A DNA stretch of 64,000 nucleotides, taken from assembly GCF_016918735.1 (NCBI RefSeq), contig NZ_JAFFPR010000050.1, positions 248,001 through 312,000 on the forward strand. The letters are read 5' to 3'. Position numbers and translations under genes: made by a program. Position 1 is the stretch's first letter, and the number at the start of each line of letters is the position of its first letter. The DNA is from Leptospira abararensis. GTDB taxonomy: Bacteria > Spirochaetota > Leptospiria > Leptospirales > Leptospiraceae. The notes under the pieces were generated by a model that did no database searches, was not told the DNA's origin, and saw only the letters and a list, made by a program, of their open reading frames with translations. Shown one piece after another: positions 1 through 9,704 of this stretch.

Positions 1-32
1 TAACAGACCCCCCCTTATAAAATAAAGCATAT

Positions 33-398
33 ATGACGAAAAAGAACATCCTCATCGTCGAGGATGAACCCTTCCTCGGACTCAATATCAAACAGAAAAT
101 CGAATCCTTTGGTTTTCATGTGATTGCAGTTGTACCTTCTGGGGATGAGGCCTTCCAAATAGTTTCGGAAAAAGTTCCGGATCTTATCCTAATGGATATC
201 AATCTAGAAGGGTCATTGGATGGAATTGACACAGCCGAATCATTGAGAGAACAATTCTCTGTTCCAGTTTTATTTTTGACGGGATTTTTAGATGAAGCTG
301 CCAAACAGAGAATCAATCAAAACCCATCGTATGCATACTTGATGAAACCATTTACCACTGACCAATTAAAGGAAGCTGTGTCCGGTTTTACCGTTTAA
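33..398 (+). CDS. Single-domain response regulator (CheY-like receiver)
   Basis: 121 residues, the size of one receiver domain with no output domain. Visible phosphorylation-site residues are the acidic pair E10/D11, phospho-acceptor D55 in LILMDIN, T83 in LTG and K105 in the K-P-F motif. It probably acts as a phosphorelay intermediate or a protein-interaction switch in the cytoplasm, partner unknown. The upstream gene lies outside the window and only 32 bases precede the ATG, with no clear Shine-Dalgarno, so translation may be coupled to an upstream gene. It converges with tlyA. Confidence 0.9.
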   Translation: MTKKNILIVEDEPFLGLNIKQKIESFGFHVIAVVPSGDEAFQIVSEKVPDLILMDINLEGSLDGIDTAESLREQFSVPVLFLTGFLDEAAKQRINQNPSYAYLMKPFTTDQLKEAVSGFTV

Positions 399-409
399 GT
401 TTTTTCGGC

Positions 410-1177
410 TTACCCTTTCCATTCCCATCGAATCAAAAATTCTCGATTCCCATCAGCACCTTGGATGGGAGATTCCGCTAGTCCTAGAAATTTAAGGTTA
501 GAATCTAATCTTTTAATCTTACGCCATATGTTACGTATCGTATAGCCAATCTTATGCGAATCTTTGAGCACTCCCCGATCCAATTGTGATGGATGGACTT
601 CAAATTGTGGTTTGAATAAAGATATCCCTTGCCAAACAATCTTGGGACTGGATTGAAATAAAGTGACGAGTGATCCAAAAACGGGCACAAGCGATATAAA
701 ACTTAAATCCATTGTGATCCAAGTTTCTGGTGTCAGAGGTTCCAACTGGGTTATAGTGAGGTCTTTTAAATGGGTACGGTCAAAAACTGTGACTTTGGGA
801 TCATTGGCAATTTTTTGTGCTAATTGCCCATACCCAACATCCACTGCGATGACACGAGAGGCCCCTTTTTCTAATAGCACCTGACAAAATCCGCCTGTGG
901 AAGAACCTAAATCAATACAGGTTTTGTTTTGAACATTGGCATCTGAAAAGGATTCGAAAGCACCAAGAAGTTTGTAAGCTCCTCGAGATACATAGGTTTT
1001 GATTTTTTCTTTGATACGAACAAGATCTTTAGGTGCTATGTTGGTTCCCACTTTGGAAATCACCACATCGTTTACAAGGACGGAGCCAGATAGAACCAAC
1101 GATTGGGCAAATTTTAAGTCAATCGCATAACCTTCGCGAACGAGGTATTCATCCAGTCTAATTTTTTCTTTCGGCAA
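410..1177 (-). CDS. tlyA: TlyA-family S4/FtsJ-type RNA methyltransferase (hemolysin-like)
   Basis: 255 residues. An N-terminal S4 RNA-binding domain (about residues 6-65, beginning RLDEYLVREGY) precedes an FtsJ/RrmJ-type SAM methyltransferase domain with the SAM motif DLGSSTGGF. The K-D-K-E catalytic set is represented by RGAYKL, MDLSFIS, LFKPQFEV and REFLIRW. TlyA proteins 2'-O-methylate rRNA; the hemolysin label is historical. Its start overlaps the end of the polyprenyl synthase gene by 20 bp, so the two are translationally coupled. Confidence 0.92.
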   Translation of the reverse strand: MPKEKIRLDEYLVREGYAIDLKFAQSLVLSGSVLVNDVVISKVGTNIAPKDLVRIKEKIKTYVSRGAYKLLGAFESFSDANVQNKTCIDLGSSTGGFCQVLLEKGASRVIAVDVGYGQLAQKIANDPKVTVFDRTHLKDLTITQLEPLTPETWITMDLSFISLVPVFGSLVTLFQSSPKIVWQGISLFKPQFEVHPSQLDRGVLKDSHKIGYTIRNIWRKIKRLDSNLKFLGLAESPIQGADGNREFLIRWEWKG

Positions 1178-2081
1178 TGTATTTGGGCAATCCTAAAAAG
1201 AATTCATTATTTAGGGAAGGAAAGTCGGAAACAAGAGAAATTGCCCGAGTGACAGATTCATTCCTTAATCTTTTGGCTGTTTCCATACCGTAAAGGCCTG
1301 GATAAGTAAGTTTGCCGGCTTTGGCATCTTTGCCAGGAGTTTTTCCAAGTTCCTCTAGATTGCCTTCCACATCCAGAATGTCATCTGTGATTTGAAATAA
1401 TAAACCAATTTCTTTCGCATAACGAGAAATAACTGCCTCTCGTTCTTTCCAATCGGGTCGGAGTCGGTTTCCCAAAAGAAAGGATGCTTCAATCAAAGCA
1501 CCGGTTTTTTTTTCATGGATGGATGTGAGTCTGGATTCTTTGTCTTTCGTGCTCGGATTTTTTTCTTCTTCTATATCTTCCATTTGCCCAAGGATCATCC
1601 CCTGAATGCCCGCACCTTGGTGTAGGATTTGAATGGTATCACGAATTGCATTGGGGTCTGCGGTCTTAATTAAAGACAACAAATAGAAACTAAGGGAATT
1701 GAGTGTATCACCAGCAAGGATAGCCGTAGCCTCATCAAATTGGATGTGGCAAGTAGGCAAACCACGCCGGGTATCATCATTGTCCATGGCAGGCAAGTCA
1801 TCATGGATCAAAGAATAAGTATGAATGCATTCCACAGCAAGAGAAGCCAAATAAATAGACTTATGATCCTGAAGATTGACTTCTAACGGGAGTTCATCCG
1901 GATTAAAAAAAGAATTGATTACAAAAATTGGTCGGATTCGTTTTCCACCTGCCTGAAGACTATACAAACATGCGTCTGTTATGCGAGTGTTGGGAGAAAA
2001 TAATTCCTTTGTATAGGATTCAAAAAAAGAATCGAAGAGTTGTTTGGAGTTTTTTAGAATATTGGAAAGGTGAGTTGGCAC
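1158..2081 (-). CDS. ispA: Polyprenyl (farnesyl/geranylgeranyl) diphosphate synthase
   Basis: 307 residues, all-alpha trans-prenyltransferase. The QAGGKRIRP region, a first Asp-rich motif DDLPAMDND (the DDx4D spacing of bacterial short-chain synthases) and a second motif DDILD are present. It condenses isopentenyl diphosphate with allylic diphosphates to make precursors for quinones and undecaprenyl phosphate. Product chain length cannot be fixed from sequence alone, so the ispA symbol is by family. A hairpin lies just upstream (2093-2114), separating it from ndk. Confidence 0.9.
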   Translation of the reverse strand: MPTHLSNILKNSKQLFDSFFESYTKELFSPNTRITDACLYSLQAGGKRIRPIFVINSFFNPDELPLEVNLQDHKSIYLASLAVECIHTYSLIHDDLPAMDNDDTRRGLPTCHIQFDEATAILAGDTLNSLSFYLLSLIKTADPNAIRDTIQILHQGAGIQGMILGQMEDIEEEKNPSTKDKESRLTSIHEKKTGALIEASFLLGNRLRPDWKEREAVISRYAKEIGLLFQITDDILDVEGNLEELGKTPGKDAKAGKLTYPGLYGMETAKRLRNESVTRAISLVSDFPSLNNEFFLGLPKYIAERKN

Positions 2082-2092
2082 TTGGAAAAGGA

Positions 2093-2114
2093 CCGGTTCT
2101 ACCTAAAGAACCGA
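2093..2114 (-). terminator. Hairpin between ndk and the polyprenyl synthase gene
   Basis: CGGTTCT (2094-2100) pairs perfectly with AGAACCG (2107-2113) around a 6-base loop. Read on the minus strand, a pyrimidine-rich CCTTTTCC follows. It begins 19 nt after the ndk stop and ends 12 nt before the next ATG, so it could end ndk transcripts or act as an attenuator-like leader. The U tract is short, so termination may be partial. Confidence 0.5.
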
Positions 2115-2132
2115 TCTTTGTTTTGTTCGAAC

Positions 2133-2546
2133 TTAGTTAAGTTCATAACCTTTGAAGAAAAACGCAATTTCTTGGAGTGCGTTTGCAACAGAGTCAGAAC
2201 CGTGAACCGCATTCGCTTCTTTGCTTTCTGCAAAGAGTGCACGGATGGTTCCTGCTTTCGCTTCTTTCGGGTCAGTGGCACCGATGACGTCTCTCCAATG
2301 AGCCACTGCATTGTCTCTTTCTAGAGCGCAAGCAACGATAGGGCCAGAAGCCATGTATGTGCAAAGGTCATTGTAGAAGGGACGAGCTGCGTGAACCGCG
2401 TAAAATTGTTTTGCGTCTTCGAGGCTGAGTTTTAGGAATTTCATTCCTAGGATTTTAAATCCTTCTTTTTCAATTCTTTGAAGGATGTCACCGATGTGTT
2501 TGTTTTTCACAGCATCGGGTTTAAGCATAATAAAAGTTCTTTCCAT
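2133..2546 (-). CDS. ndk: Nucleoside diphosphate kinase
   Basis: 137 residues, full family length. N-terminal [12 protein letters not shown], and the phospho-histidine is in the NAVHGSDS active-site motif. It moves the gamma phosphate from ATP to NDPs through a phospho-His intermediate in the cytosol. It lies 42 bp downstream of the antiporter gene and is followed by a terminator-like hairpin. Confidence 0.97.
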
Positions 2547-2588
2547 ATCTCCAAAAGCTTGGAGAAACCGAAAAAAGCAATCGAATCT

Positions 2589-4697
2589 TTAGGTGGTTAA
2601 AAAACGAACCAAAAGAAAAGAAGTTGGTAGAAGATCCATTTTTTCAAATCCCATTTCTTCCCAAACATTTAGATCAATGAGGATCAGTGAAAATCCTGTG
2701 ATTTTATTTAAGGAAATCGGGTAAGGATTCAAATCAGTTTCTGGTTGGACCAGGTCTTCCACCTTGATTTTGTTCGACTTCATTCCTTTCAGTGAGGTGA
2801 GTTTTTGGGCAAAACCTAGGATTGGGTCTTTTTCCCCTTTATAAAGAATGGCCAGTTTTTCCACAGACTCGAGACCATTGTCGATAAGAACCCCAACCGT
2901 TGCGGGGCAATAGTTTAGGATTCCTTTGATTTTCCCTCCCGTATAACTCCGGGAAAATAGGGGTTTGGCGGCACCGATGAGGAGGATGTCTGTATGTTTG
3001 ATTTTTGCAAAATTAACAATTTCATAAGTGACATTGTCTGTAATGCGGTATTCGGTTTGGACCTGGATTCCCATACTTGAGCCTGTTTGGCGAATGGCTT
3101 CGAAACTAGCATCTCTGTAACGACGAATTTCTTCATTAGAAAGGGAATCGTTTGGTGAAATGTGCAGGGCAGTGATTTCTAAATTTTTCTTTTGGTTTCC
3201 TGAGAGAGAATATGCAAAACGAACTAAACTTTTTCCCATTTTCTCTTGGGCGAAGGCCACTAACACCCGTAACTTGCGATCTGCTGGTTTTTCTGTCTGA
3301 ATGGATTTTTCAGATTTGGAGAAGAATTTTTGAATTCCATCCAGGAGGGGACCTGTGGAGAGAGTAGTCACAAGTGCCATAAGGACAAAGACTGCAAAGA
3401 TTTCGGGACTTAAGATTCCTAGATCATATCCAATGTTGAGTACGACAAGTTCCATAAGGCCTCGCGTATTCATTAAGGCACCGATGGAAAGAGAGTCTTC
3501 CCAGTTAGAACCTGCAATTTTTGCAGCAAAGGCACTTCCTACAAATTTTCCGACAACGGCAACGAGGATTACCAATCCAAAAACAAACCAGAGATGAGAA
3601 TCGTTGAGAAGGCCAATTTCAGTCCGGAGTCCAGTGATGACAAAAAATATCGGTAGAAATAAAATAACGGCTATGTCTTCGATTTTTTCTGCGATGAGTT
3701 TCTTTAAATTTCCTTCGGCCGGCATAATCACACCAGCAAGGAAGGCTCCGAATAAAGCATGAATTCCTATTACCTCTGTTGTGAGTGAGGATAGAAATAG
3801 AATCATCATGATGAGAGCCACAGCCGTTCGTGTTAGGTTTTCACGAGAAATATAAATTGAACCCAATCGTTTAAGAAAGGGTGCTACCAAATAAATCATG
3901 GTTAGGATATAGGCAAAAGATAATCCAATGGTAAATAGGGCAGTGTTTAGATTTCCGGCTTTGGAGATGGTAACAATGATCGCAAGTAAGATCCAAGCGG
4001 TAATATCATCGGCAGCAGCACAAGTGAGAACCATAGCACCGAGTGGTGTCCTTGTGAGATTTCTTTCCTGAAGGATTCTTGCAAGGACGGGAAAGGCAGT
4101 GATACTCATTGCAATTCCCATAAAGAGGGAAAAAGATAAAAATCCTACATTTTCAGGAGCATAGTCTGTATAAAAAAAATAGGCCAGAATCATTCCTAAA
4201 AAGAAAGGGAATATGATACTCGCATGACTAATGATGATGGCAGAGTGGGCCTTGTTTTTGAGAACGGATAGATCTAACTCCATTCCGATGATAAACATAA
4301 AAAGAACCAAACCAATTTGGCTCAGTGTTCCGAGAGTAGGAAGACTTGCCGGTGGAAACAAAAATCCCATGGTCTCAGGGAAGTAGTAACCGAGAAGGGA
4401 GGGTCCAAGCAAAATCCCTGCGACAATTTCTCCCATGACGGAGGGTTGTTTGAGTTTGCGTGAAAATACATAACCTACAAATCTTGCTGATCCACATACA
4501 ATGATGATTTGAAGAAAAAGAAGAGCCAGTGGGTGGTGGAACCGGTTAAAAAAATTCTCCGTATCCAAATGTTCATTAGAAACTAAAACTATATTTTTAG
4601 CTGTTTCAAGTAGGCTTCCAGCTTGTAATAGGAAATACCCAAGAGAACCAAATAGAAGTAAGGTGAAGCCGTAAAAGACAGAAGAACGTGTTTTCAT
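2589..4697 (-). CDS. CPA2-type cation/proton antiporter with universal-stress-like C-terminus
   Basis: 702 residues. About 12-13 hydrophobic segments fill residues 1-435 and match the Na_H_exchanger (CPA2/Kef) fold, with features such as VGYVFSRKLKQPSVMGEIVAGILLGP split by polar loops and the conserved AADDITAW motif. A soluble tail of about 250 residues resembles one or two USP/UspA-like domains instead of the TrkA-N domain of Kef systems. Likely inner-membrane K+ or Na+/H+ exchange regulated through the tail. Downstream of coaD by 18 bp, so probably co-transcribed with argG-coaD. Confidence 0.85.
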   Translation of the reverse strand: MKTRSSVFYGFTLLLFGSLGYFLLQAGSLLETAKNIVLVSNEHLDTENFFNRFHHPLALLFLQIIIVCGSARFVGYVFSRKLKQPSVMGEIVAGILLGPSLLGYYFPETMGFLFPPASLPTLGTLSQIGLVLFMFIIGMELDLSVLKNKAHSAIIISHASIIFPFFLGMILAYFFYTDYAPENVGFLSFSLFMGIAMSITAFPVLARILQERNLTRTPLGAMVLTCAAADDITAWILLAIIVTISKAGNLNTALFTIGLSFAYILTMIYLVAPFLKRLGSIYISRENLTRTAVALIMMILFLSSLTTEVIGIHALFGAFLAGVIMPAEGNLKKLIAEKIEDIAVILFLPIFFVITGLRTEIGLLNDSHLWFVFGLVILVAVVGKFVGSAFAAKIAGSNWEDSLSIGALMNTRGLMELVVLNIGYDLGILSPEIFAVFVLMALVTTLSTGPLLDGIQKFFSKSEKSIQTEKPADRKLRVLVAFAQEKMGKSLVRFAYSLSGNQKKNLEITALHISPNDSLSNEEIRRYRDASFEAIRQTGSSMGIQVQTEYRITDNVTYEIVNFAKIKHTDILLIGAAKPLFSRSYTGGKIKGILNYCPATVGVLIDNGLESVEKLAILYKGEKDPILGFAQKLTSLKGMKSNKIKVEDLVQPETDLNPYPISLNKITGFSLILIDLNVWEEMGFEKMDLLPTSFLLVRFLTT

Positions 4698-4715
4698 AGT
4701 ATCCTCATTTTCGCC

Positions 4716-5198
4716 TTATACGGAGAATTTTTTTGTAAGGGCTTCGCCCACAATGTCTGGAACTTGGTTAGATACAGCTCTTCCATGTCTTGCTACTTCT
4801 TTGACGATGGTTGAGGATACAAAGGAGTACTCATTGTCTGCCATTAAGAAATAAGTTTCGATTTCTGGGGCTAATTTTTTATTCATAAGCGAAATTGCAT
4901 ATTCATAGTCGAAATCTGTGACAGCCCGAAGTCCCCGTAAAATGACACGCGAGTTTTTTTCTTTGCAATAATCGACAGTGAGGCCTTCAAAAGTATCGAT
5001 TTTGATTTTTTCCCAACCCTTAAAGACCTTTCCAATCATTTCCACCCGTTCTTCTGGTGAAAAAAGAGAGCTTTTTTTGGAGTTAATAGCGACTGCTATG
5101 ATGATCTCTTCAAATAACGGATGAGCTCGCCGTATAATGTCGAGATGACCGTTGGTGAACGGGTCAAAAGAACCTGGATATACGGCGATATTTTTCAT
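4716..5198 (-). CDS. coaD: Phosphopantetheine adenylyltransferase
   Basis: 160 residues, standard CoaD length. The nucleotidyltransferase signature [10 protein letters not shown], the conserved [13 protein letters not shown] segment and the C-terminal [12 protein letters not shown] motif are all present. It makes dephospho-CoA from ATP and 4'-phosphopantetheine, the penultimate step of CoA synthesis. It begins one base after the argG stop, indicating an operon. Confidence 0.97.
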   Translation of the reverse strand: MKNIAVYPGSFDPFTNGHLDIIRRAHPLFEEIIIAVAINSKKSSLFSPEERVEMIGKVFKGWEKIKIDTFEGLTVDYCKEKNSRVILRGLRAVTDFDYEYAISLMNKKLAPEIETYFLMADNEYSFVSSTIVKEVARHGRAVSNQVPDIVGEALTKKFSV

Positions 5199-5199
5199 C

Positions 5200-6408
5200 T
5201 TATTTATTTACCCGAGCCCACTCTTTCATAGGAAGTCCGTAAAGGTTGATAAACCCTTCGGCATCGTACTGGTTGTACAACTCTTCTTTTTCAAAAGTGG
5301 AAAGTCCTGCGTTGTAAAGGGACTTGTTTGATTTTCTGCCAACGACCGTACAATTTCCTTTATACAATTTGATTCGTACAGTTCCGTTTACATATTTTTG
5401 TGTGTAATCCATATAAGCTCGCAGAGCATTCATTTGGTTGGAATACCATTGGCCATTGTAGATATAACGAGCAAACTCTTGAGAGAGTTCGTCTTTTTTG
5501 TGTTGGGTGTCACGGTCGAGTGTGATGGATTCTAAATCGCGGTGGGCAATGTGTAAAATGGTTCCACCGGGAGTTTCATACACTCCACGAGATTTGATTC
5601 CTACAAGTCTGTTTTCTACAATGTCGACTCTTCCGACTCCGTTTTTTCCACCTAAATCGTTTAAGGTCTCCATCACTTCGAGTGGATTCATTTTTTTTCC
5701 ATCGATAGCAACACAGTCTCCATTTTCAAAATCCAATTCCAAGTAAGTTGGTTTGTCTGGAGCTTTTTCTGGAGAGACCGTTAAGATAAACATATCTTCT
5801 TTAGGTTCATTGAATGGATCTTCTAAAATTCCACCTTCAAAAGAAAGGTGCATTAAGTTACGATCCATACTATAAGGTTTAGCGGCTGTTACGGGAACAG
5901 GGATTCCTTTTTTCTTAGCATATTCAATGAGGTCGGCTCGGCCACCAAAATCCCAAGTTCTCCAAGGGGCTATGATTTGTAAATTTGGGGAAAGAGCTTT
6001 GAAAGTAAGTTCGAAACGAACTTGGTCGTTTCCTTTTCCTGTGGCGCCGTGAGAGAAAGCATCAGCACCTTCCTTGGTAGCAACTTCTGCCATAGCTTTG
6101 GCAATGAGTGGCCTTGCGAGAGAAGTACCTAATAGATAACGCATTTCATAAATAGCATTTCCGCGAATGGCGGGAAAAATAAAATCACGTGCAAATTCCA
6201 AACGAAGGTCTTGGATGTAGACTTTGGAAGCTCCGGTATTTTTACCTTTTTCTTCGAGACCGGTTAGCTCTTCTTTTTGACCAACATCGGCACAAAAAGC
6301 AATGACTTCACAACCATAAGTATCTTTCAACCAAGCAAGGATGACGGAAGTATCTAGTCCACCGGAGTAAGCGAGAACGATTTTTTTGGGAGCAGGTTTC
6401 TCTTTCAT
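5200..6408 (-). CDS. argG: Argininosuccinate synthase
   Basis: 402 residues, full length. The PP-loop motif [11 protein letters not shown] opens the ATP pyrophosphatase domain, followed by conserved [14 protein letters not shown] and the downstream synthetase domain. It ligates citrulline and aspartate with ATP in arginine synthesis. First gene of the argG-coaD-antiporter run. Its promoter must lie in the 81-bp divergent gap shared with the nitrilase-like gene, which contains an inverted repeat. Confidence 0.97.
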   Translation of the reverse strand: MKEKPAPKKIVLAYSGGLDTSVILAWLKDTYGCEVIAFCADVGQKEELTGLEEKGKNTGASKVYIQDLRLEFARDFIFPAIRGNAIYEMRYLLGTSLARPLIAKAMAEVATKEGADAFSHGATGKGNDQVRFELTFKALSPNLQIIAPWRTWDFGGRADLIEYAKKKGIPVPVTAAKPYSMDRNLMHLSFEGGILEDPFNEPKEDMFILTVSPEKAPDKPTYLELDFENGDCVAIDGKKMNPLEVMETLNDLGGKNGVGRVDIVENRLVGIKSRGVYETPGGTILHIAHRDLESITLDRDTQHKKDELSQEFARYIYNGQWYSNQMNALRAYMDYTQKYVNGTVRIKLYKGNCTVVGRKSNKSLYNAGLSTFEKEELYNQYDAEGFINLYGLPMKEWARVNK

Positions 6409-6441
6409 AGAATAAGGTCAAAATAAAAGAAAAAACTAAGA

Positions 6442-6475
6442 ACACAATTAAATATTGTCTGAAACGAAATTGTGT
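6442..6475. promoter_or_regulatory. Inverted repeat in the argG / nitrilase divergent promoter gap
   Basis: ACACAATT (6442-6449) and AATTGTGT (6468-6475) are perfect reverse complements separated by 18 bases, inside an 81-bp AT-rich gap between divergent genes. This is where a dimeric regulator could control both directions. No specific regulator is recognised. Confidence 0.35.
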
Positions 6476-6489
6476 AGTAGATTTGGTGG

Positions 6490-7638
6490 ATGCGTTTTTT
6501 CCTTTCCTTCTCAGTTTTTGTAAGCCTCAGCGTTTTTACGATCCAGTGTCAAAAGCAAGTTGTACCTCAGGAGGAAATTACAAAGTTCCTTCCCAAACCA
6601 AAGATATACATCCAACGAGAAGGAACAGGCAAACGTGGAAGTTTTGTAGGGATAGAACCCTATCTCAACAAGTACAGCTACGCAACAGAAGATAGTTTTT
6701 ATCTCGCCCTACGTGATTACTTTCAAATGGCAAAGGAGAAGGAACTCCTCTTTGTCGATCGCAGTATCGTTGTCCTACCGGAATATTTGGGAACTTGGCT
6801 TGTGGTGACTGCCGATGACAAATCGATTTTTGCCTCCACTACAATCCAAGAGGCGATGGAAGTTCTGGTAAAACAAAACTTAGGATCCTTTCTTTGGCAT
6901 TATCTATTTAGTAATTCTTACTCGGCTGATACTTTAAAAGAAACACTCTTTCGAATGAAGGCATGGCAGATGTCTGATAGATACCAATCGGTGTTTGCAC
7001 GGCTTGCCCTTGAGTATCGGGTAGCGATTGTGGCGGGTTCCATTGTGCTTCCTCATCCCAAAGTGATCGAAGGAAAAATCACTCCGACTGATGGCCCCTT
7101 GGAAAATGTAAGTTTTTATTTTCATCCCGATGGTCGAGTGGATGACCAAATCGTTCGTAAACTTTTTCCCATCATTGAGGAGAAAGAATTTTTAACTGAG
7201 GGGAAGTTAGAAGAAAATCCCACTTACCAAACTTCTCTAGGGAAATTGTATACTATGGTCTGTGCCGATTCTTGGTTTCCGGAAGTATATCAGGAATTAA
7301 AAAATTCAGAAGCAGAACTTTTAGCTGTTCCCTCTTTTGTTTCACCCGCTGATGCGTGGACCACCAAATGGAATGGTTACAACGGTTATGCGAATCCTAA
7401 AGATATCGATCCCAAAGACATTGGTTCTATTTCAGAACGGACTGCTTGGAAAAAATACGCCATGTTGGGGCGCCTGAAAGATCCTAAAGTAAAGGCGGGA
7501 ATCAATGTGTTTTTTCGGGGAGAGATTTGGGATATGAAAGCAGGTGGGGATGCCTTTTTATCTCTTGGGGGAAAACCAGTTTTGAACGTTGTAAAAGAAG
7601 AAAAAAACCAAGGAAGATTGTATGTACTCTTTCTCTAG
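6490..7638 (+). CDS. Nitrilase-superfamily (carbon-nitrogen hydrolase) lipoprotein
   Basis: 382 residues. A hydrophobic signal ends in a lipobox-like FTIQC with Cys20, suggesting membrane anchoring. The C-N hydrolase triad appears as Glu in VVLPEYLG, a Lys in the central region (KLFPIIEEKE is the nearest match) and Cys in MVCADSWFPE. Substrate unknown. Surface display is unusual for this mostly cytosolic family but occurs in the Lnt/vanin-like branches. A GGTGG lies directly against the ATG, too close for a normal ribosome site. Its 3' end overlaps the next gene by 17 bp. Confidence 0.75.
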   Translation: MRFFLSFSVFVSLSVFTIQCQKQVVPQEEITKFLPKPKIYIQREGTGKRGSFVGIEPYLNKYSYATEDSFYLALRDYFQMAKEKELLFVDRSIVVLPEYLGTWLVVTADDKSIFASTTIQEAMEVLVKQNLGSFLWHYLFSNSYSADTLKETLFRMKAWQMSDRYQSVFARLALEYRVAIVAGSIVLPHPKVIEGKITPTDGPLENVSFYFHPDGRVDDQIVRKLFPIIEEKEFLTEGKLEENPTYQTSLGKLYTMVCADSWFPEVYQELKNSEAELLAVPSFVSPADAWTTKWNGYNGYANPKDIDPKDIGSISERTAWKKYAMLGRLKDPKVKAGINVFFRGEIWDMKAGGDAFLSLGGKPVLNVVKEEKNQGRLYVLFL

Positions 7639-8149
7639 AAAATCCTTTCTCGCACTTCTGCTATTCTGTGCGGGGATTAAATCCAAAATCCGATATTTCT
7701 ATTTTAGTGATTCGGAGACTAAAACTGTCACTGCTTTTGCCGAAGTGGTCCTACCGATTACAGAACCAGGAATGCCGAACCTAGAAGAAGCAAATGTTAT
7801 GCGAAGATTGGATGAGGAATTGTACTTTGTCTCAGATGAAATTCAGGAAGATTTCCATTCAGCGGTGATGGTTATGGAATACCTTCCAGTTCTTTATGGA
7901 CAGTTTGCTTTTTTTTCAAATCTTAGTTTTGAAAAACGCGAAGAGCTAATCTTGAAATTAGCTGAGACAGACTCCGATATTCTACGAGCTGTGGTCGGTA
8001 ATTTAAAACTGTTGGTTTGTCTTGTTTATTACGGACACAAATCCACATGGAATTCCATTTCCTATCCAGGTCCCTTTGCCAATCCACCCGAAAAGTGGAG
8101 TGAAGCAAGAATCCATTACCAAAATTTGGTGAAAGGAAAAGGGGTATAA
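7622..8149 (+). CDS. Gluconate 2-dehydrogenase subunit 3-like small protein
   Basis: 175 residues. A basic-hydrophobic N-terminus (MYSFSRKSFLALLLFCAG) precedes a helical region that resembles the small gamma subunit found with membrane GMC dehydrogenases. The assignment rests mainly on context: it ends one base before a GMC flavoenzyme gene and overlaps the nitrilase-like gene by 17 bp. Such subunits help export or stabilise the flavoprotein. Similarity is weak by eye. Confidence 0.5.
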   Translation: MYSFSRKSFLALLLFCAGIKSKIRYFYFSDSETKTVTAFAEVVLPITEPGMPNLEEANVMRRLDEELYFVSDEIQEDFHSAVMVMEYLPVLYGQFAFFSNLSFEKREELILKLAETDSDILRAVVGNLKLLVCLVYYGHKSTWNSISYPGPFANPPEKWSEARIHYQNLVKGKGV

Positions 8150-8150
8150 T

Positions 8151-9704
8151 ATGAAGTCAGGAGTTTATCGTGATTATAAAAGTTATACACCTAACGAAGC
8201 CATAACGGTAGATGTTGTGGTGATTGGTTCTGGATGTGGTGGTTCTACCATGGCTTACGAACTTTCCAAAAAAGGACTGAAAGTGGCCCTCATCGAACAA
8301 GGGGGAAATTATCATACAGGAACTTTTGATAACAATGAGCTAAATATGGGAGGAAAAATTTCTGCAGAGAGAAACTTCCATACAACCGCTGATGGTGGAA
8401 TCAATCTTACTTATGGAAACAATCTAGGGGGAGCGTCAGTCCACTATTGGGCGGATAGTTACCGCACACCAGAAGATCGATTATTGTTATGGAACCGAAA
8501 ATACGGGATCGAACACCACTTACCTGAGGATTTAGAATCCTATTGGCCAGAGTTGGAAGCGGACCTTCATGTAACACCGGCGGGGGAAGAATATTTTAAC
8601 CCAATGAATCGTTTGTTTAGAGGAGCCTCAAAACGATTAGGTTGGGAAGGCCATGCGGTTCCGCAAGCACGAAAGAACTGCCAAAAGTCCGGTCATTGTA
8701 TGCAAGGTTGTCTATTCGGCGCCAAACAGTCGCAACTTGTGACTCATATCCCAAGAGCCGTAGAATTAGGAACGGATGTTTATACAGACCTTCGGGCAGA
8801 AAAATTACTTTTTGTGGGTCAAAAAGTAACGGGTCTGGAAGCCGTTGTGATCGACAGGCGCACCCTCCGTCCTACAAAAACCAAAGTTCGTTTTCAAGCC
8901 AAAGCTGTCTGTGTATCTGCCGGAGGGTTTGGGAGTTCTACTTTTTTACTTCGGAATGGTCTCAAAAAAAGATTACCTGCTCTCGGACAATTCCTTGCGA
9001 TCAATCCTTCTCCCATGGTACATGCGTTATATGAAGAGCCAATCGTCCAGTGGCGTAATATCCCGGCTGCCTATGGAGTCGAGGGATTTCGTTTGGCACG
9101 TTACCAAAATGGGAACTATAGGGAAGGTGGGTATATGCTCATGCCAAACCAATTGCAACCGGCGACACTTGCGGCTCTCATCCCCAGTTTTGGAAAAGAA
9201 CATTTTTTTTATATGAAACAAATGGAACACTTAGGCGGAACCATTGGTTGGATTGATGATGTGGATGGGGAACTTGGATCGATCGAAGTGGATTTATTCG
9301 GCAAAAGAAAAATTCATTATCCCTTTGGAAAAATCACCAAACAGATCTTTAGTGATCTTACCTATAAACAAATGAAACTCAATTTTGAAGCCGGTGCCAA
9401 AGAAGTGTTCCTTGCTGGGATGAAACTTCGGAAATATTCTAAAATGCCGAAAAAAGAAGAAATTGATTCTCTTGCGTGGAGACCTGCCGAATTTCCGATG
9501 GCAGCTCCCCATCCTGCAGGTGGTTGTCGGATGGGAAAATCACCGGAAAACTCGGTGGTGAATTCTCGCCACCAAGTTCACGGGTTTCAAAATTTGTTTG
9601 TCGCAGACTCTTCTGTATTTCCTACAGGGGTCAGTGTGGATCCCAGTTTTACCATTATGGCTTTTAGTAAAAAAGCCTCTGAATTTGTAATGGATGTTAT
9701 GTGA
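8151..9704 (+). CDS. GMC-family FAD-dependent oxidoreductase
   Basis: 517 residues. An N-terminal FAD dinucleotide-binding motif GSGCGGSTMAYELSKKG sits near residues 26-42, and the GMC C-terminal HPAGGCRMG motif is near residue 450. A Cys-rich stretch (NCQKSGHCMQGC) resembles the ferredoxin-like segment in gluconate/choline-dehydrogenase relatives and might bind a cluster; that is inference. Likely oxidises an alcohol, sugar or sterol substrate with the preceding small protein as partner. It overlaps the convergent methyltransferase gene by 8 bp. Confidence 0.85.
   Translation: MKSGVYRDYKSYTPNEAITVDVVVIGSGCGGSTMAYELSKKGLKVALIEQGGNYHTGTFDNNELNMGGKISAERNFHTTADGGINLTYGNNLGGASVHYWADSYRTPEDRLLLWNRKYGIEHHLPEDLESYWPELEADLHVTPAGEEYFNPMNRLFRGASKRLGWEGHAVPQARKNCQKSGHCMQGCLFGAKQSQLVTHIPRAVELGTDVYTDLRAEKLLFVGQKVTGLEAVVIDRRTLRPTKTKVRFQAKAVCVSAGGFGSSTFLLRNGLKKRLPALGQFLAINPSPMVHALYEEPIVQWRNIPAAYGVEGFRLARYQNGNYREGGYMLMPNQLQPATLAALIPSFGKEHFFYMKQMEHLGGTIGWIDDVDGELGSIEVDLFGKRKIHYPFGKITKQIFSDLTYKQMKLNFEAGAKEVFLAGMKLRKYSKMPKKEEIDSLAWRPAEFPMAAPHPAGGCRMGKSPENSVVNSRHQVHGFQNLFVADSSVFPTGVSVDPSFTIMAFSKKASEFVMDVM

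Noticed and set aside
1..32. End of an upstream gene (TAA at position 1-3)
   Set aside because: A three-base stop at the window edge cannot be tied to any frame.
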